DNA of 64,000 nt from Ceratobasidium sp. AG-K (Eukaryota; Basidiomycota; Agaricomycetes; Cantharellales; Ceratobasidiaceae). The first letter of the stretch is position 1, and every line of letters starts with the position of its first letter. The position numbers were made by a program, and so were the translations under genes. The notes under the pieces were generated by a model. The model saw nothing but the letters and a program-made list of their open reading frames with translations, had not been told where the DNA came from and searched no databases. Location of the stretch: the NCBI GenBank assembly GCA_037039685.1, contig JAWNGF010000007.1:434001-498000 (forward strand). Direction: 5' to 3'. Below are positions 52,480 to 63,082 of this stretch, piece by piece.

Positions 52480-54275
52480 GGTGCTCTGCTTCCATGTCAG
52501 ATGCTACCCAAATGTCCTTGATCTCAAGGAAACAAATGTACTACAGAGCAACAAATGAATCACCACTTTTCTCAACTCAGATTAAGGGAATCATGGATCC
52601 CACTCCCACACTTATTGATTCCGGATCAACAAAGAACTTTATTGATATCACCTTCTGCCAAAAAAACTCCATACCCCTTATTGAACTACCTAAAGCAAGA
52701 GAAGTCATAGGAATCAATGGAAAAAAGCTACCATCAATTGTTTGATACAAGGTTCACCTCACCTTTGAAATCTTGGGAAAAGGTTTCACACAACCATGCT
52801 ATGTTATGCCAACTGGAGAATCACCCTTAATTCTAGGAATGGCATGGCTATCAGAAGCCAACCCTGAGATAAATTGGGAAACAAGGGAAATCACCTGGTG
52901 AAAGGAACCCATCAGAGCAAAAGCCGCACACCTAACAGAAATACCAGAAGAGTTCCAAGACTTAAAGAAGGTCTTCAGCAAGGAACTTTTCAAAGAATTA
53001 CCACTGCACAGGGAATGGGATTGCAAAATCAATTTTAGGCCAGATACAGAACTACCTAAACCAGCACGGACTTATCCACTTTCTCCAATGGAAACATGAG
53101 TCCTGAGGAAACATATAGAAGAGGAACTAGCAGCAGGGAAGATTGTACCAAGCAAATCACCCATTGCATCACCAGCTTTCTTTGTTAAGAAGCACCAAGA
53201 TGAGAATGCAGAACCTATAACACCAGAGGAACTTTTGCAACTAGTAGTTGACCTCGGAGGGGTTAATAAGATCATTATACCCAAAAACAATCAAACAGGT
53301 GCAGGCCTTCTTAGGCTTTGCAAATTTCTACCAACAATTTGTGCAAAACTTGAGCAGTATTGTCAAGCCATTGACCAAACGCACAAGAAAGGAACAGAAG
53401 TGGGAATGGGGTGTGGAACAACAACAGGCCTTTGACAAACTCAAATCAGCAGTAACTAAGGATCCAGTATTGGCACATCCCAACCCTGCCAAACCCTACT
53501 TTGTTGAAACAGATGCATCAGGGGTGGCAATGGGAATGATTCTCTCACAACAACAGGACAATGGATACCTACACCCAATTGGTTTCTTATCACAGAGTTT
53601 CACAGCACCACAGATGAACTATGACACACATGACAAGGAACTTTTAGCCATCATTACAGCCCTGAAGCACTGGAGATTACATCTGGAAGGAACTAGGGAA
53701 CCAATTATGGTTTACTCGGATCATAGGAACCTTACTTATTGGCAAACAGCAAAAACCTTTAACCAACAACATAACAGATGGTACCAAGAACTGGTGTCTT
53801 TTAACTTTGAAATACACTACCAACCAGGAAAACTTTCCAGCAAACCAGACCTCTTGTCCAGATGTTCTGAACATCATGATATACCAAATGCAGAACAGAT
53901 CATGATACATCAGGAGAGATTCAAAGGTTTTGCAGCAGAATTAGGAAGGGACATTATTGCAGAAATCACAGAAGCACAAGAGGAAGACAAATCGCTTGCC
54001 ACACTTGTCCTGGCGGCCAAAGACAGGGAAAACCTTCCCTCCAGTGTCAGGAAGCAGTTCAAGGATTACGAAATAATGGAAGGACTCCTGTGGTACAAGG
54101 GTACAATCTATGTTCCAGAAGATAAGGATCTGTGCCTGGAATTACTACAACAACATTGTGATTCACCAACTGCTGGTCACCAGGGGCAAGCAAGAACCCT
54201 AGAACTGCTCTCAAGGTGATACTACTGGCCAGGAATGAAAGCAACAGTCAACAGATATGTAGACTCCTGGAAAAC
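52474..54275 (+). pseudogene. E1 pol, RT deleted, 3' end missing
   Basis: Protease 'LIDSGSTKNFIDI' near 52612. Stops at 52743, 52899 and 53097. Near 53280 the sequence jumps from the start of RT ('LLQLVVDL') to the RT thumb ('KTIKQVQAFLGFANF'), so roughly 180 codons including YIDD are gone. RNase H is present ('YFVETDASGVAMGMILS', near 53500). The integrase zinc module begins at 54155, with TGA at 54217. The frame is cut at 54275 by the E8 LTR before the catalytic core. Confidence 0.88.
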
Positions 54276-54761
54276 TGTTGTAAGCTACTTCTTGGTGGCT
54301 GTGAGACAAGCCACAAGGGAGAGTGGACGGCACTAAGACCTAAGTGACCTCTTGAACCGCAATGCACTTAAGCGTCTGTAGGCTCTAAAGGGTAGGGGTG
54401 GTTCCTAGTGTCACTCAAAGGGGATGTTTGACAAGACAAAATAAGCTGGGGTTACCAGGCTTGTTGGTCCTCTATATATATTCCAGAAGTGGCCGAGTCA
54501 TACAAAGCGCAGCCACATGAGTCATAACAGTCAACCAGTCAGGAGTGTCCGTGTGAGTCATGCTGTATGAACAGACATGACTTGTACAAAAGCACAGCCG
54601 CGTTACAGGGTGTAACAGAAGAAACCACAAGAAAGTGGCAATGCGGCAAACAGAAAGGAAACATGACACAAGACAAACAACAGGCGGGCAAGACAATGGG
54701 TGAGACTGATGGAGGGAGCTGGCTCACAACATTACTCCCCTCAAGAGTTCATCTAGGGGAC
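54276..54761 (-). mobile_element. E8: 3' LTR and 30 bp of body, truncated
   Basis: LTR 54276-54731 (456 bp), + strand TGTTGTAAGC...GCTCACAACA, of the E6 type. It is followed by the polypurine-tract region (TTACTCCCC...AGGGGAC) up to 54761, where the E9 LTR begins. The left flank is AAAAC. No right end or other E8 sequence is visible. Confidence 0.88.
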
Positions 54762-55185
54762 TGTCACAACCTTTTGTTTGCCTTGTTTGTTGCTCTGTTT
54801 GGTCTCGTTCTGCTCACCTTGGCGCATTTAGTCGCTATTATGTAAGCCATGACTGCGGGACATGCTTGCCTGGCTAGCTTCACTCGTTCCTTGCTTTCCA
54901 TGGACTTGTCATGCCTCCTTTGTTCTGTCCTTGCTTCTCTTGGACTCCAGCTTTCTCCCCTTTGTCACATACTCTCTATTGTACATAGCCACAGTAGATA
55001 GTACATATACCAGCGACACAAGTCTTGCTACCACAAGACTTGTTCTCTTGTTGTTTTCCCATCACTCATTGTGTGACTCACTTAGGCCTTAGTTGCCGTC
55101 CATTCGACCTTTGCTGTTGTCCCAACCCCCATTTCTCACTGCCTGTGGAGTCTTGGCCTCCAAAGGTTTGGTTAGGGTTGTGACA
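54762..55185 (+). repeat. E9 5' LTR, CpG-depleted
   Basis: TGTCACAACC...GGTTGTGACA. Contains CAAGACTTGTTCT (55034-55046), the presumed transcript start. Compared with the 3' LTR, about 14 CpG sites have become TpG or CpA. Confidence 0.92.
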
Positions 55186-55597
55186 CTAGAACAAGTCTTG
55201 TCGCCTTTGTCGCGGATACAGCCTTTGTCGCTGTTGGAACCAGGTTTATCATCACCGGGTTATCTCTGAGCACTGCACACCCTTCACCATTGATAAGCTA
55301 ATACGCCTATCTCTCCCCTGCATCATTTGCACGTCAAGGCATATTGCAGCTTGCATCCATTAACATGTTGACAACGTCCCCTATCCTCTGATATCACTGA
55401 GCCGTTGCCACCTCATCAGGAAGCGCCGCTCATATATTCTATTGGAACAAGGACCTCTGACACTTTCGCCTTGAACCTACCGTCAACTAGGTTCCCCCTT
55501 CTATCTATCTCTACCCAGGGGACTTTTCATTTTTGATAATCAACACTACTAGCCATATTTGGTTGCAGCACACCAGGAAGCGCACTTATTATAGCTC
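55186..55597 (+). promoter_or_regulatory. E9 leader with self-primer binding site
   Basis: AGAACAAGTCTTG at 55188-55200 pairs 13/13 with CAAGACTTGTTCT in the 5' LTR. No ORF is supported in the remaining ~395 nt. Confidence 0.7.
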
Positions 55598-57291
55598 ATG
55601 TCGGTTTACCCACAGGGGGAATTGGTTTCAGGACGCATCAGTAGAACTTTTGGCCTAGGACGCTCAACATCCCAGATTCCGAGTGCAACTGGCATCATGT
55701 CAGGCGAGACAGGGACCTCTCAATCAGATCCTACAGTTCAGGGAACCAAGCCGTATCAAGTATTGTTTGGTGTAGGGGCCCCAGTGGCTACATCGTCGCC
55801 ACCCAACGCAAACTGCGATAATGTCTCCATGCGCACTGGGGAGCTCCAAGCCCCAGAACCAGAAGCAAGTGGACAAGTGGAAACCAGACCATCAGACCAA
55901 TATATTGAGAGCCATCTAGAAAGTGGTCAATGGTACAACACTTGCGGGACCACCAATGAGGATATCGCTGCCTTCCTACTTAGAATCGCACAACAAGTCA
56001 AAATCACTAGTAGACATGTCGATAATATCCACCAATGGATACTCTACAATTCAGGGGATGGCAACCTAAATCTTCAAAACATTCAAGCCACTCAAGCCAA
56101 CATTCAAACCAATCAAGCGCTCCTCAATACTATGCAAAACGATATGGACATTCTGATTTGCCGGGCCGGGGGACGTGCTTATCAGCCTGGTAACCAAGGA
56201 AGAGGGGGGAATCTCGACGCATTGCAACCTCAGGGCGGGGCCCCTCTTAATCAACAAGCACTAGGAAGGTCTATTGGGCGATTTACACTCGGTCCAGCCC
56301 CCGCGGCTCCACCTGCCACTAGCACTACTCCTGCTGCCCCCCGGACTTCCAAGAAAAGTTTGGCCAGCAAACCCCCTGAGTACAACGGCAAACACGGTCA
56401 GAAGGCTAGCAACTTTACCTTTGCCTGCAACCTCTACATCAGTACCTCGGACTTGCGTTACGATACGGTGGATCAGCAGATCCTCTTCATCATTTCATAC
56501 CTGAGGGGGGAAGCCAGGGAATGGATTCGTCCTTTCCTTGAGCAGGAAATGGCTGGTGTCCCTCAACCAATCCTTAATGATATGACCCTCTTTGAAGAAG
56601 CCTTCGAAGAGGCCTTTGGCGAGGTAGAGCAAGCAGAAGTTTACTGGCAGAAATATCGAAATCTGAAACAAACCAAGTCGGTGGTCGATTATATTTCAAA
56701 TTTCCGAACTTATTCCAGTGCTCTGGGCTACAATGAGACTACCCTCAAAGACGATTTTTATTCTGGCCTCAAGGACGAAATCCAAGATGTCATGTCAATT
56801 CAAAACATTGATCGCCACGTTGTTACCCTCACACAGTTGATGAATCATGCATCTAGGATTGACGCAAACCTTATTGCACAAAATTTGGAGAAAAAGGCCA
56901 AGGGCCCGGAGAAGGCAACACCAAGCGGAACCTTCAAAAAGGTGACCACAAGCGCAACAGCGCAGAAGACAGAATTCAAGGAAGGGGACAAGATTTACAC
57001 CATGGGACCAAAAGGCGCAACCAGGGGACAAATTACAAAGATTGGCAAGAACAAGAAAGGGTTCAAGATTCCTACTATCAAATGGGAAGACAGATCTGAA
57101 AGCAAACTTCCATTCCCCTACCTACGCTTAAACACTCGCACAATGGCAGGAGTTGAGGTGGCAGCGTCCAGCAGTTTGGAACTCACCTGTTACCACTGAC
57201 AAAAGAAGGGTCATATTGCCAAAAATTGCGTCATCAAAATAGCCGCTTTGGAGGAAGTTTCTGATGAGGAATTGGGAAAAGGCAGTGTCTG
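55598..57291 (+). pseudogene. E9 gag, stop inside the zinc knuckle
   Basis: ATG 55598, open to TGA at 57197, then on in frame to TGA 57289. Gly/Ser/Pro-rich N-terminus, helical region (55950-56150), Pro/Ala linker, and capsid core (56370-56880, 'PEYNGKHGQKASNFTFACNL'). A beta-rich segment (56970-57130) resembles the one in E7 gag. The knuckle reads C-Y-H-stop-Q-K-K-G-H-x4-C, so the TGA falls exactly on the second Cys of CCHC. GGGAAAA is at 57274-57280. Confidence 0.88.
57274..57280 (+). promoter_or_regulatory. E9 -1 frameshift heptamer GGGAAAA
   Basis: In the gag frame it reads G-GGA-AAA, 8 nt before the final gag TGA. The -1 frame runs open into the pol ATG at 57337. Confidence 0.75.
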
Positions 57292-60200
57292 AAGGGAGCA
57301 TCAGGCGCCCTGAAGACAGAATTAGATTGTGTTGCCATGGAGAATCGAAATCAGTCTGTAAACGAAATAGATTTATGTTCCACCAAATACGCAGACCAAC
57401 TCCGTGTGCCAATAACAATTGAAAGCCTGAAAAACCTTATCGCAGTCGCTATGATTGACTCCGGTGCCTCCAGAAACTTCATTAATTCCAAATATATTGC
57501 TAAACATAAAATCCCTACAAAAAAGAAGAAAGTGGCACGGCGGGTGCAGGTCATTGATGGACGGCCAATAGCAAATGGACTTATTGAGCGGGAGGCCACC
57601 TTCCAAATTATTATGAACAATCATGTGGAGGAAATCACTTGCAATGTAGCGCCTTTGGGACGACACACAGTAGTCTTAGGTATACCATGGTTGAAAAAGC
57701 ATAATCCACAAATCAATTGGACAGGAGGAACACTAGAATTCAATTCACACTTCTGTTCATCCAAATGTCTTTACGGGGAGTGCAGCGCTTTAGAAGGGGG
57801 GGTAGTGGGAAAACTTCCCAACAAGTATCTGGAGTTTCAGGATGTTTTTGTTGCAAAAGAAGTTGATAAACTCCCACCACATCAACCCTATGACCTCAAA
57901 ATTGAACTGGAACCTGGCGCTAAACCCAAGATTGGGGTGGTCTATTTGTTAACCAAAGAAGAAGACCGAATCCTGAAAGCATGGATTGACAAAAACTTGG
58001 AAAAGGGATTCATTGTTCCATCCACCTCTAAATGGGTGTCACCAGTCATGTTTGTCCGTCGCCATGATATTGATGGTGTTCCCCAACCACCAAGACTGTG
58101 CATGGACTACAGGTACTTAAACAGGTGGACAAAGAAAAACCATTACCCACTCCCAAGGACTGATGATCTCATTGAATGAGTTAAAGGAGCCAAGATCTTC
58201 ACCAAATTGGATTTAAAATCTGGTTACAACCTGGTCAGGGTTGCTGAAGAAGACGTATACAAAACGGCGTTTAGAACAAAATACGGCCTTTATGAAACCA
58301 AGGTCATGCCATTTGGTCTGACCAATGCACCAGCAACCTTCCAGAACATGATGGACGCAGAATTCAGGGACATCAAAGGAGTCTATGTGGAAATTTACAT
58401 TGACGACATCTTGATCTTCTCCAAAAACCCAGAAGAACACCCCGCTCATGTCAAAGAAGTACTGCATAGACTACAACGGATGGGCCTCTATTGCTCCCTC
58501 AAGAAATGTTTGTTCCATGTGCCAAAGGTGGACTATTTAGGCTTGGTAATTTTGGGAGAAGCAGTTGAGATGCAGGAAGAAAAAGTGTTGGCAATCAAAA
58601 AATGGCCAGTTCCAAGGAATGTTACCGATGTTCAAACCTTTCTGGGATTCGCAAACTTCTACAGGCAGTTCATCAAGGGTTATATGCACATTGCCAGACC
58701 CCTCTATGACCTTACTATGAAAGGGAAACCATGGGAATGGAATGCAGAGACACAGGCTAGCTTTGAAAGAATGATCCAGGAATTTCTACAAGCACCCATC
58801 CTGTTACAATGGGATCAAGAAAAAGGGTTCATCATTGAATGTGACGCATCAGACAAAGCCACAGGAGCGGTCCTTAGTCAATATGGAACGGATAGCAAAC
58901 TGCATCCTGTCGCTTTCATGTCCAAGAGCCTATCACCAGCAGAGCAAAACTACAATATTTTTGATAAGGAACTCCTGGCAATTATCAAAGCTTTCAAGGA
59001 ATGGCGTCATCTATTGGAAGGAACAGAAATTCCAGTTCTACTCATCACCAATCATAAGAATCTAGAGTATTTCATGACCTCCAAAGTCCTCACCAAGCGT
59101 CAAAACAGATGGGCGGTCTTCCTGTCAGAATTCAATTTCCAGATCAAATATTGGGCTGGCGGACTCAATAGAAAAGCCGACGCACTCAGTTGGCGGAGCA
59201 ACCACGATCTAGAAGGGGGGGTAGTCCCTCAAAAACCCCTACTTGCACCTCACATCTTCATCAATTTGGCCGAAGAAACATCTACTGGCGTAGCATCAAT
59301 GGCGGAAATTCACACTTCCATTCAAAATCAGCTGCCAAGTGACAAATACACCCAGTCTATTTGGGCATTCCTCAGCAATCAACCCAAGAAAGCACCTGCC
59401 ACGGTCCGGAAGGAATTTGAGGATTGGAAGATCCAAAATAACTTGCTATACAGGAAAGGTCAGGTCTATGTTCCTAGCAACAACAAGATCAAGCGACAAA
59501 TCTGGGAACTCCATCATGACAACAAGGCAGCTGGTCACATGGGGCAAGCAAAGACTTTGGAATTGATCAAGCAGGAATACTGGTGGCCATCAATGAAGGC
59601 GTTTATCAACAAATACGTGTCATCCTGCGACTTGTGCCAACAAAGCAAACCAATCAACCAGCGCCCCCTAGGAGAATTGCAACTACTAGAGCTCCCCTCT
59701 AAACCCTGGCAACACATTTTGGTTGATATGATTGTCAAACTACCCCTATCAAGAGGCCTAAACTCTATTCTGGTTATTGTCGACACACTCACAAAAATGG
59801 CACATGTCATTCCCTGTACCGAGAAGATCACATCCCCCAAGTTAGCAGAATTGTTCATGGAACACTGTTGGAAGCTGCATGGTACCCCGGAAACAGTCGT
59901 GTCAGATCGAGGCCCCACCTTTGCATCAAGGTTCATGAGAGAACTCTATCAGGCCTTGAAGATTAGACCCAGACTCTCTACCGCTTATCACCCTGAGACG
60001 GATGGCCAGACGGAATGAATCAACCAAATGGTAGAGGCCTTTCTGCGGACCTACGTATCCTTTAGACAGCATGATTGGGCTTCTTTGCTTCCCTTTGCTG
60101 AATTTGCGTATAACAATTCCTTCCACTCTAGCATTGGCATGACCCCTTTCTTTGCCAACTTGGCTCGTCACCCCTCCATTGATGGCACACCATTAGAAGA

Positions 60201-61329
60201 CGGTTCAGTTCCAGAAGCCTTGGCTCACGCCCAGCGCATCCACAACAACCTGGAAGAAGCCAAAGCAAGCCTGACCCTGAGTAAAGAACGGGACAAGGAA
60301 TATGCGGACCAACGGCGTCTAGAGGATCCCTTCATCATTGGGGACAAAGTTTGGCTCAGTCATGACCACATCTCTTCAAATCGACCATCAATCAAACTTT
60401 CTCACAAGTGTCTCGGCCCTTTCACAATCTTGGAAGCAGTTGGAAGGAATGCGTACAAACTGGAACTTCCACCATCCATGACCATGCATCCGGTAGTCAA
60501 TGTATCCTGCCTTGCCAAGTATGAAGAAGATGAGATTGAGGGACGCGTTATTGAACCACCACCACCCATTGAGACCCCTGAGGGTGAGGAAGAATATGAA
60601 GTTGAACAGATGCTGTCCTCCAAGGTGGCAAGAGGAATCCTCAAGTACTACGTTAAGTGGAAGGGCTACATGTCAGAACACAATTCCTGGGAACCGGTGG
60701 AGAACCTTGGCAATGCATCAGAACTCATTGGCGAGTTCCACATGGAACATCCAGAAGCCATCAAGGAAGTCCCCAAGGTTACAAGGAAGCGTTGTCATGA
60801 GGAGACAAAGGACGATTCAGCCGCCAAAGAAAAGGAAGAATGGCCCATTCGGCGTTCCAAACGTATTAAAGAAGCGGCGGGAGTCCAAGCTCCCCACCAA
60901 AAAGTTTTTACTTTCCTCTCCTGTGCACTTAACACATCCACCCCTTGTACTCCCACTCCTGCGCCATGCCTGCCCCCTGCCAATCCACCAACTCGTTCAT
61001 GGTCTGTGTCTATGACAACCTCTATACCTGCTCCGCGTCCTTCAAGCAGACGCTCAAATCCACCTGCGACGAGGGCTGTTATTGGCACTCAGGCCTCCAG
61101 CAGGCCTTCTACTTCATTGTCTCTGGCCGCTATTGGTCAGCTCGTGCCCCCCGCTCCTTCGTGGGCAAGCCCCTTGTGCGCTGGTGCAACTGGATCGCCC
61201 TCAACGCCCAAGACATCCACAATGCAGTCCGCATCATGGACGCCTCGCGCAAGGCCCGTCCTGGCCACCCATTTGAGGTCATCGACCTCACCCAGGATGA
61301 CGAATGTGCCGACCCCATCATTGACTTGA
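57281..61329 (+). pseudogene. E9 pol, two nonsense codons
   Basis: One frame from the frameshift site, first Met 57337, with TGA at 58177 ('LIE*VKGAK') and 60016 ('QTE*INQM', Arg in relatives). Protease '[11 protein letters not shown]' near 57451. RT 'YIDDILIFSK' near 58399, both Asp kept. RNase H 'FIIECDASDKATGAVLS' near 58830. Integrase zinc module near 59510-59640, 'VDMIVKLPLS' and 'SDRGPTFASRF'. Chromodomain 60590-60700 with 'VKWKGYMSEHNSWEP', a full aromatic cage. A basic segment (RRSKRIK) follows, then a Ser/Thr/Pro-rich tail overlapping ORF3 from 60966 to 61329. Confidence 0.92.
60864..60871 (+). promoter_or_regulatory. TATA-like box before E9 ORF3
   Basis: TATTAAAG, 95 bases upstream of the ORF3 ATG. 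The placement equals that of ATAAAAGG in E3, E4, E5 and E6. Confidence 0.4.
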
Positions 61330-61463
61330 TGGACGAGGAGGATTGCGGTTTGTGGAAGGGAAATGGGACGGCTGAGGACCCATTTGTGTTGGGTGATGGG
61401 GCGGAGTTTGTGCTTGTGGCCCACGGGCCTTCTGATATGTCTGTTTCATCTTTTACTGAGTAG
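60966..61463 (+). CDS. E9 ORF3, intact, 165 aa
   Basis: Begins MPA, as the others do. It is Cys-rich in the first 50 residues ('VCVYDNLYTCSASF', 'CDEGCYW'). Then comes 'RWCNWIALNAQDIHNAVRIMDA' with similarity in layout to the E2 Cys-motif segment ('VHNIVLRSMDA'); homology is possible but weak. Near residue 105 it has 'VIDLTQDDE', a textbook SUMO-interacting motif form, followed by a second acidic 'IIDLMDEED'. No signal peptide or membrane segment. It is in the -1 frame of pol and overlaps it by 364 nt. The polypurine tract AAAGGGGGGTAG follows before the LTR. Function unknown. Confidence 0.65.
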   Translation: MPAPCQSTNSFMVCVYDNLYTCSASFKQTLKSTCDEGCYWHSGLQQAFYFIVSGRYWSARAPRSFVGKPLVRWCNWIALNAQDIHNAVRIMDASRKARPGHPFEVIDLTQDDECADPIIDLMDEEDCGLWKGNGTAEDPFVLGDGAEFVLVAHGPSDMSVSSFTE

Positions 61464-61487
61464 GCCCCGACCTAGAAAGGGGGGTAG

Positions 61488-61908
61488 TGTCACGACCTTC
61501 TGTTTCCTTGTTTGTTGCTCTGTTTGGTCGCGTTCTGCTCGCCTTGGCGCATTTAGTCGCTATTATGTAAGCCATGACCGCGGGACATGCTCGCCTGGCT
61601 AGCTTCACTCGTTCCTCGTTTTCCATGGACTTGTCACGCCTCCTTTGTTCTGTCCTCGCTTCTCTCGGACTCCTGCTTTCTCCCCTTTGTTGCATACTCT
61701 CTATTGTACATAGCCACAGTAGATAGTACATATACCAGCAACACAAGTCTTGCTACCACAAGACCTGTTCTCTTGTCGTTCTCCCATCACTCGTCGCGTG
61801 ACTCACTTAGGCCTTAGTTGCCGTCCATTTGACCTTTGCCGTCGTCCCAACCCCCATCCTCACTGCCTGTGGAGTCTCGGCCTCCAAGGTTTGGTTAGGG
61901 TTGTGACA
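61488..61908 (+). repeat. E9 3' LTR
   Basis: TGTCACGACC...GGTTGTGACA, CpG-rich compared with the 5' copy. Its start block reads CAAGACCTGTTCT, one mismatch to the E9 primer-binding site. Confidence 0.92.
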
Positions 61909-63082
61909 ACCTTCCTAGTTGGACAAGACGTCACCCGACTTTGAAACAAAGTTACAAACATGCAAGGACTTGTAAACAGCATACGCGAAGAACTCAACAC
62001 CACCAGGCAAGGACAACTTGAATGGAATGAAGCTGTAACACAAGGCTTGGAGAACCTTCAACAAGAAGGAACTGCCAATATCACACGAATCACTACAATA
62101 CTAGAAGCTATCAACAATCTTCGAGAAGAAATGGACAAAGCATCATTACACGCAGAAGATCCATCTAGACAATCAAATTCCCCATTGCATCCGGAAGCGG
62201 AATCAACCCGCATCAACAAATTAGAACAAAGGCTCCAACGCTGCACTGAGAATCCTAACACCAGCGGAGGTTCTTGTCGTCCTAAAGTCACACGACCAGA
62301 ATCCTTCAACGGAAAAAAGGGGGAAGGAGCCGAAATGTTCATCACACAAATGGAAAGCTATTTCGTCTGATTAGGTGACCAATACAATTCTCATGAAGAA
62401 CGAATCTGCAAAGCACTTGCCAACTTCAAATCCAAGAACAAGGCTGCTACTCATTGGGCACAAGTATTGCTATGATCACTAAACCAGGGAGAGAATAATG
62501 AAAACCTAGCCTCATGGGAAAGCTTCAAGGCCCATTTCATGGAACAATTCAGCAACCCAAACAAGAAGGCAAAGGCCAAAGCCAATATCCAAAAATGCAA
62601 GTAGAACAATTTGGTAGCAAATTATGCTTCTGAATTCTGATATTTATTGGTTGACATGAACTGGGGACAAGAAGCCCTGATCAACCAATTCAAGGAAGGG
62701 CTAAAGCCTGAAGTAAAGACCAAGCTTGCCCAATTTGAGTTAACCCTAATTAACAAAGATGGAATGGAGCAGGAGCTATCTCTGGACTGGTGGATCTCAA
62801 TTGCAATCTCCATTGGTCAAAAACTACAGGCAATCAGGAATACCATGGGAAGAAAAACTATAGCTCCATCATCCAATTCCACAAAAAGACTCCCTGACAA
62901 CATTTACAAGGCAAGGATCTCTTCCAAAAGATGCCTAAAATGTGGATCAGATAAACACATGCTAGCAAAATGTCCAGAAAAGGAATGGAAGAAGGAAGAA
63001 CCAGGGCTAAAAGGATGAGAAGGAAAAATTGAGGATGAACCAGAATTGGGAAAAGACGGGGTCTCCCTCTTACTGTGTGTGG
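61909..63082 (+). pseudogene. E10 gag, 5' truncated, many stops
   Basis: A degenerate relative of E5/E6 gag in + orientation, starting at 'FLVGQDVTRL' (about residue 270 of E5 gag) directly after the E9 LTR. Open pieces are 61960-62370 and 62647-63018. Stops include TGA near 61940, 62368, 62474 and 62638, where E5 has Arg, and TAG near 62602, where E5 has Gln. CCHC knuckle 'CLKCGSDKHMLAKC' near 62935-62975. GGGAAAA at 63048-63054. Confidence 0.88.
63048..63054 (+). promoter_or_regulatory. E10 -1 frameshift heptamer GGGAAAA
   Basis: Same context (TTGGGAAAAGAC) as in E7, at the end of gag. Confidence 0.55.

Larger units (their letters stand above)
4686..54275 (+). mobile_element. E1: oldest Ty3/gypsy element, split by E2, E3 and E8
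   Basis: The left LTR is at 4686-4801 plus 13062-13434. The internal region runs 13435-14610, resumes at 51781 after E3, and stops at 54275 where the E8 LTR begins. The rest of the integrase and the 3' LTR are not in the window. No target duplication can be tested because the right end is missing. Gag has stops and a frameshift, and pol lacks most of its RT, so the copy is dead. Confidence 0.88.
54762..61908 (+). mobile_element. E9: chromovirus with ORF3, mismatched flanks
   Basis: LTRs 54762-55185 (424 bp) and 61488-61908 (421 bp). The left flank is GGGAC (E8) and the right flank is ACCTT (E10 gag), so there is no target duplication. Gag, pol and ORF3 are present with three TGA codons. Canonical chromodomain. 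Family distinct from E2-E8. Confidence 0.92.

Noticed and set aside
60966..61463. ORF3 as a retroviral-type envelope gene
   Set aside because: No signal peptide, membrane segment or protease site in any of the copies. Only the position resembles env.
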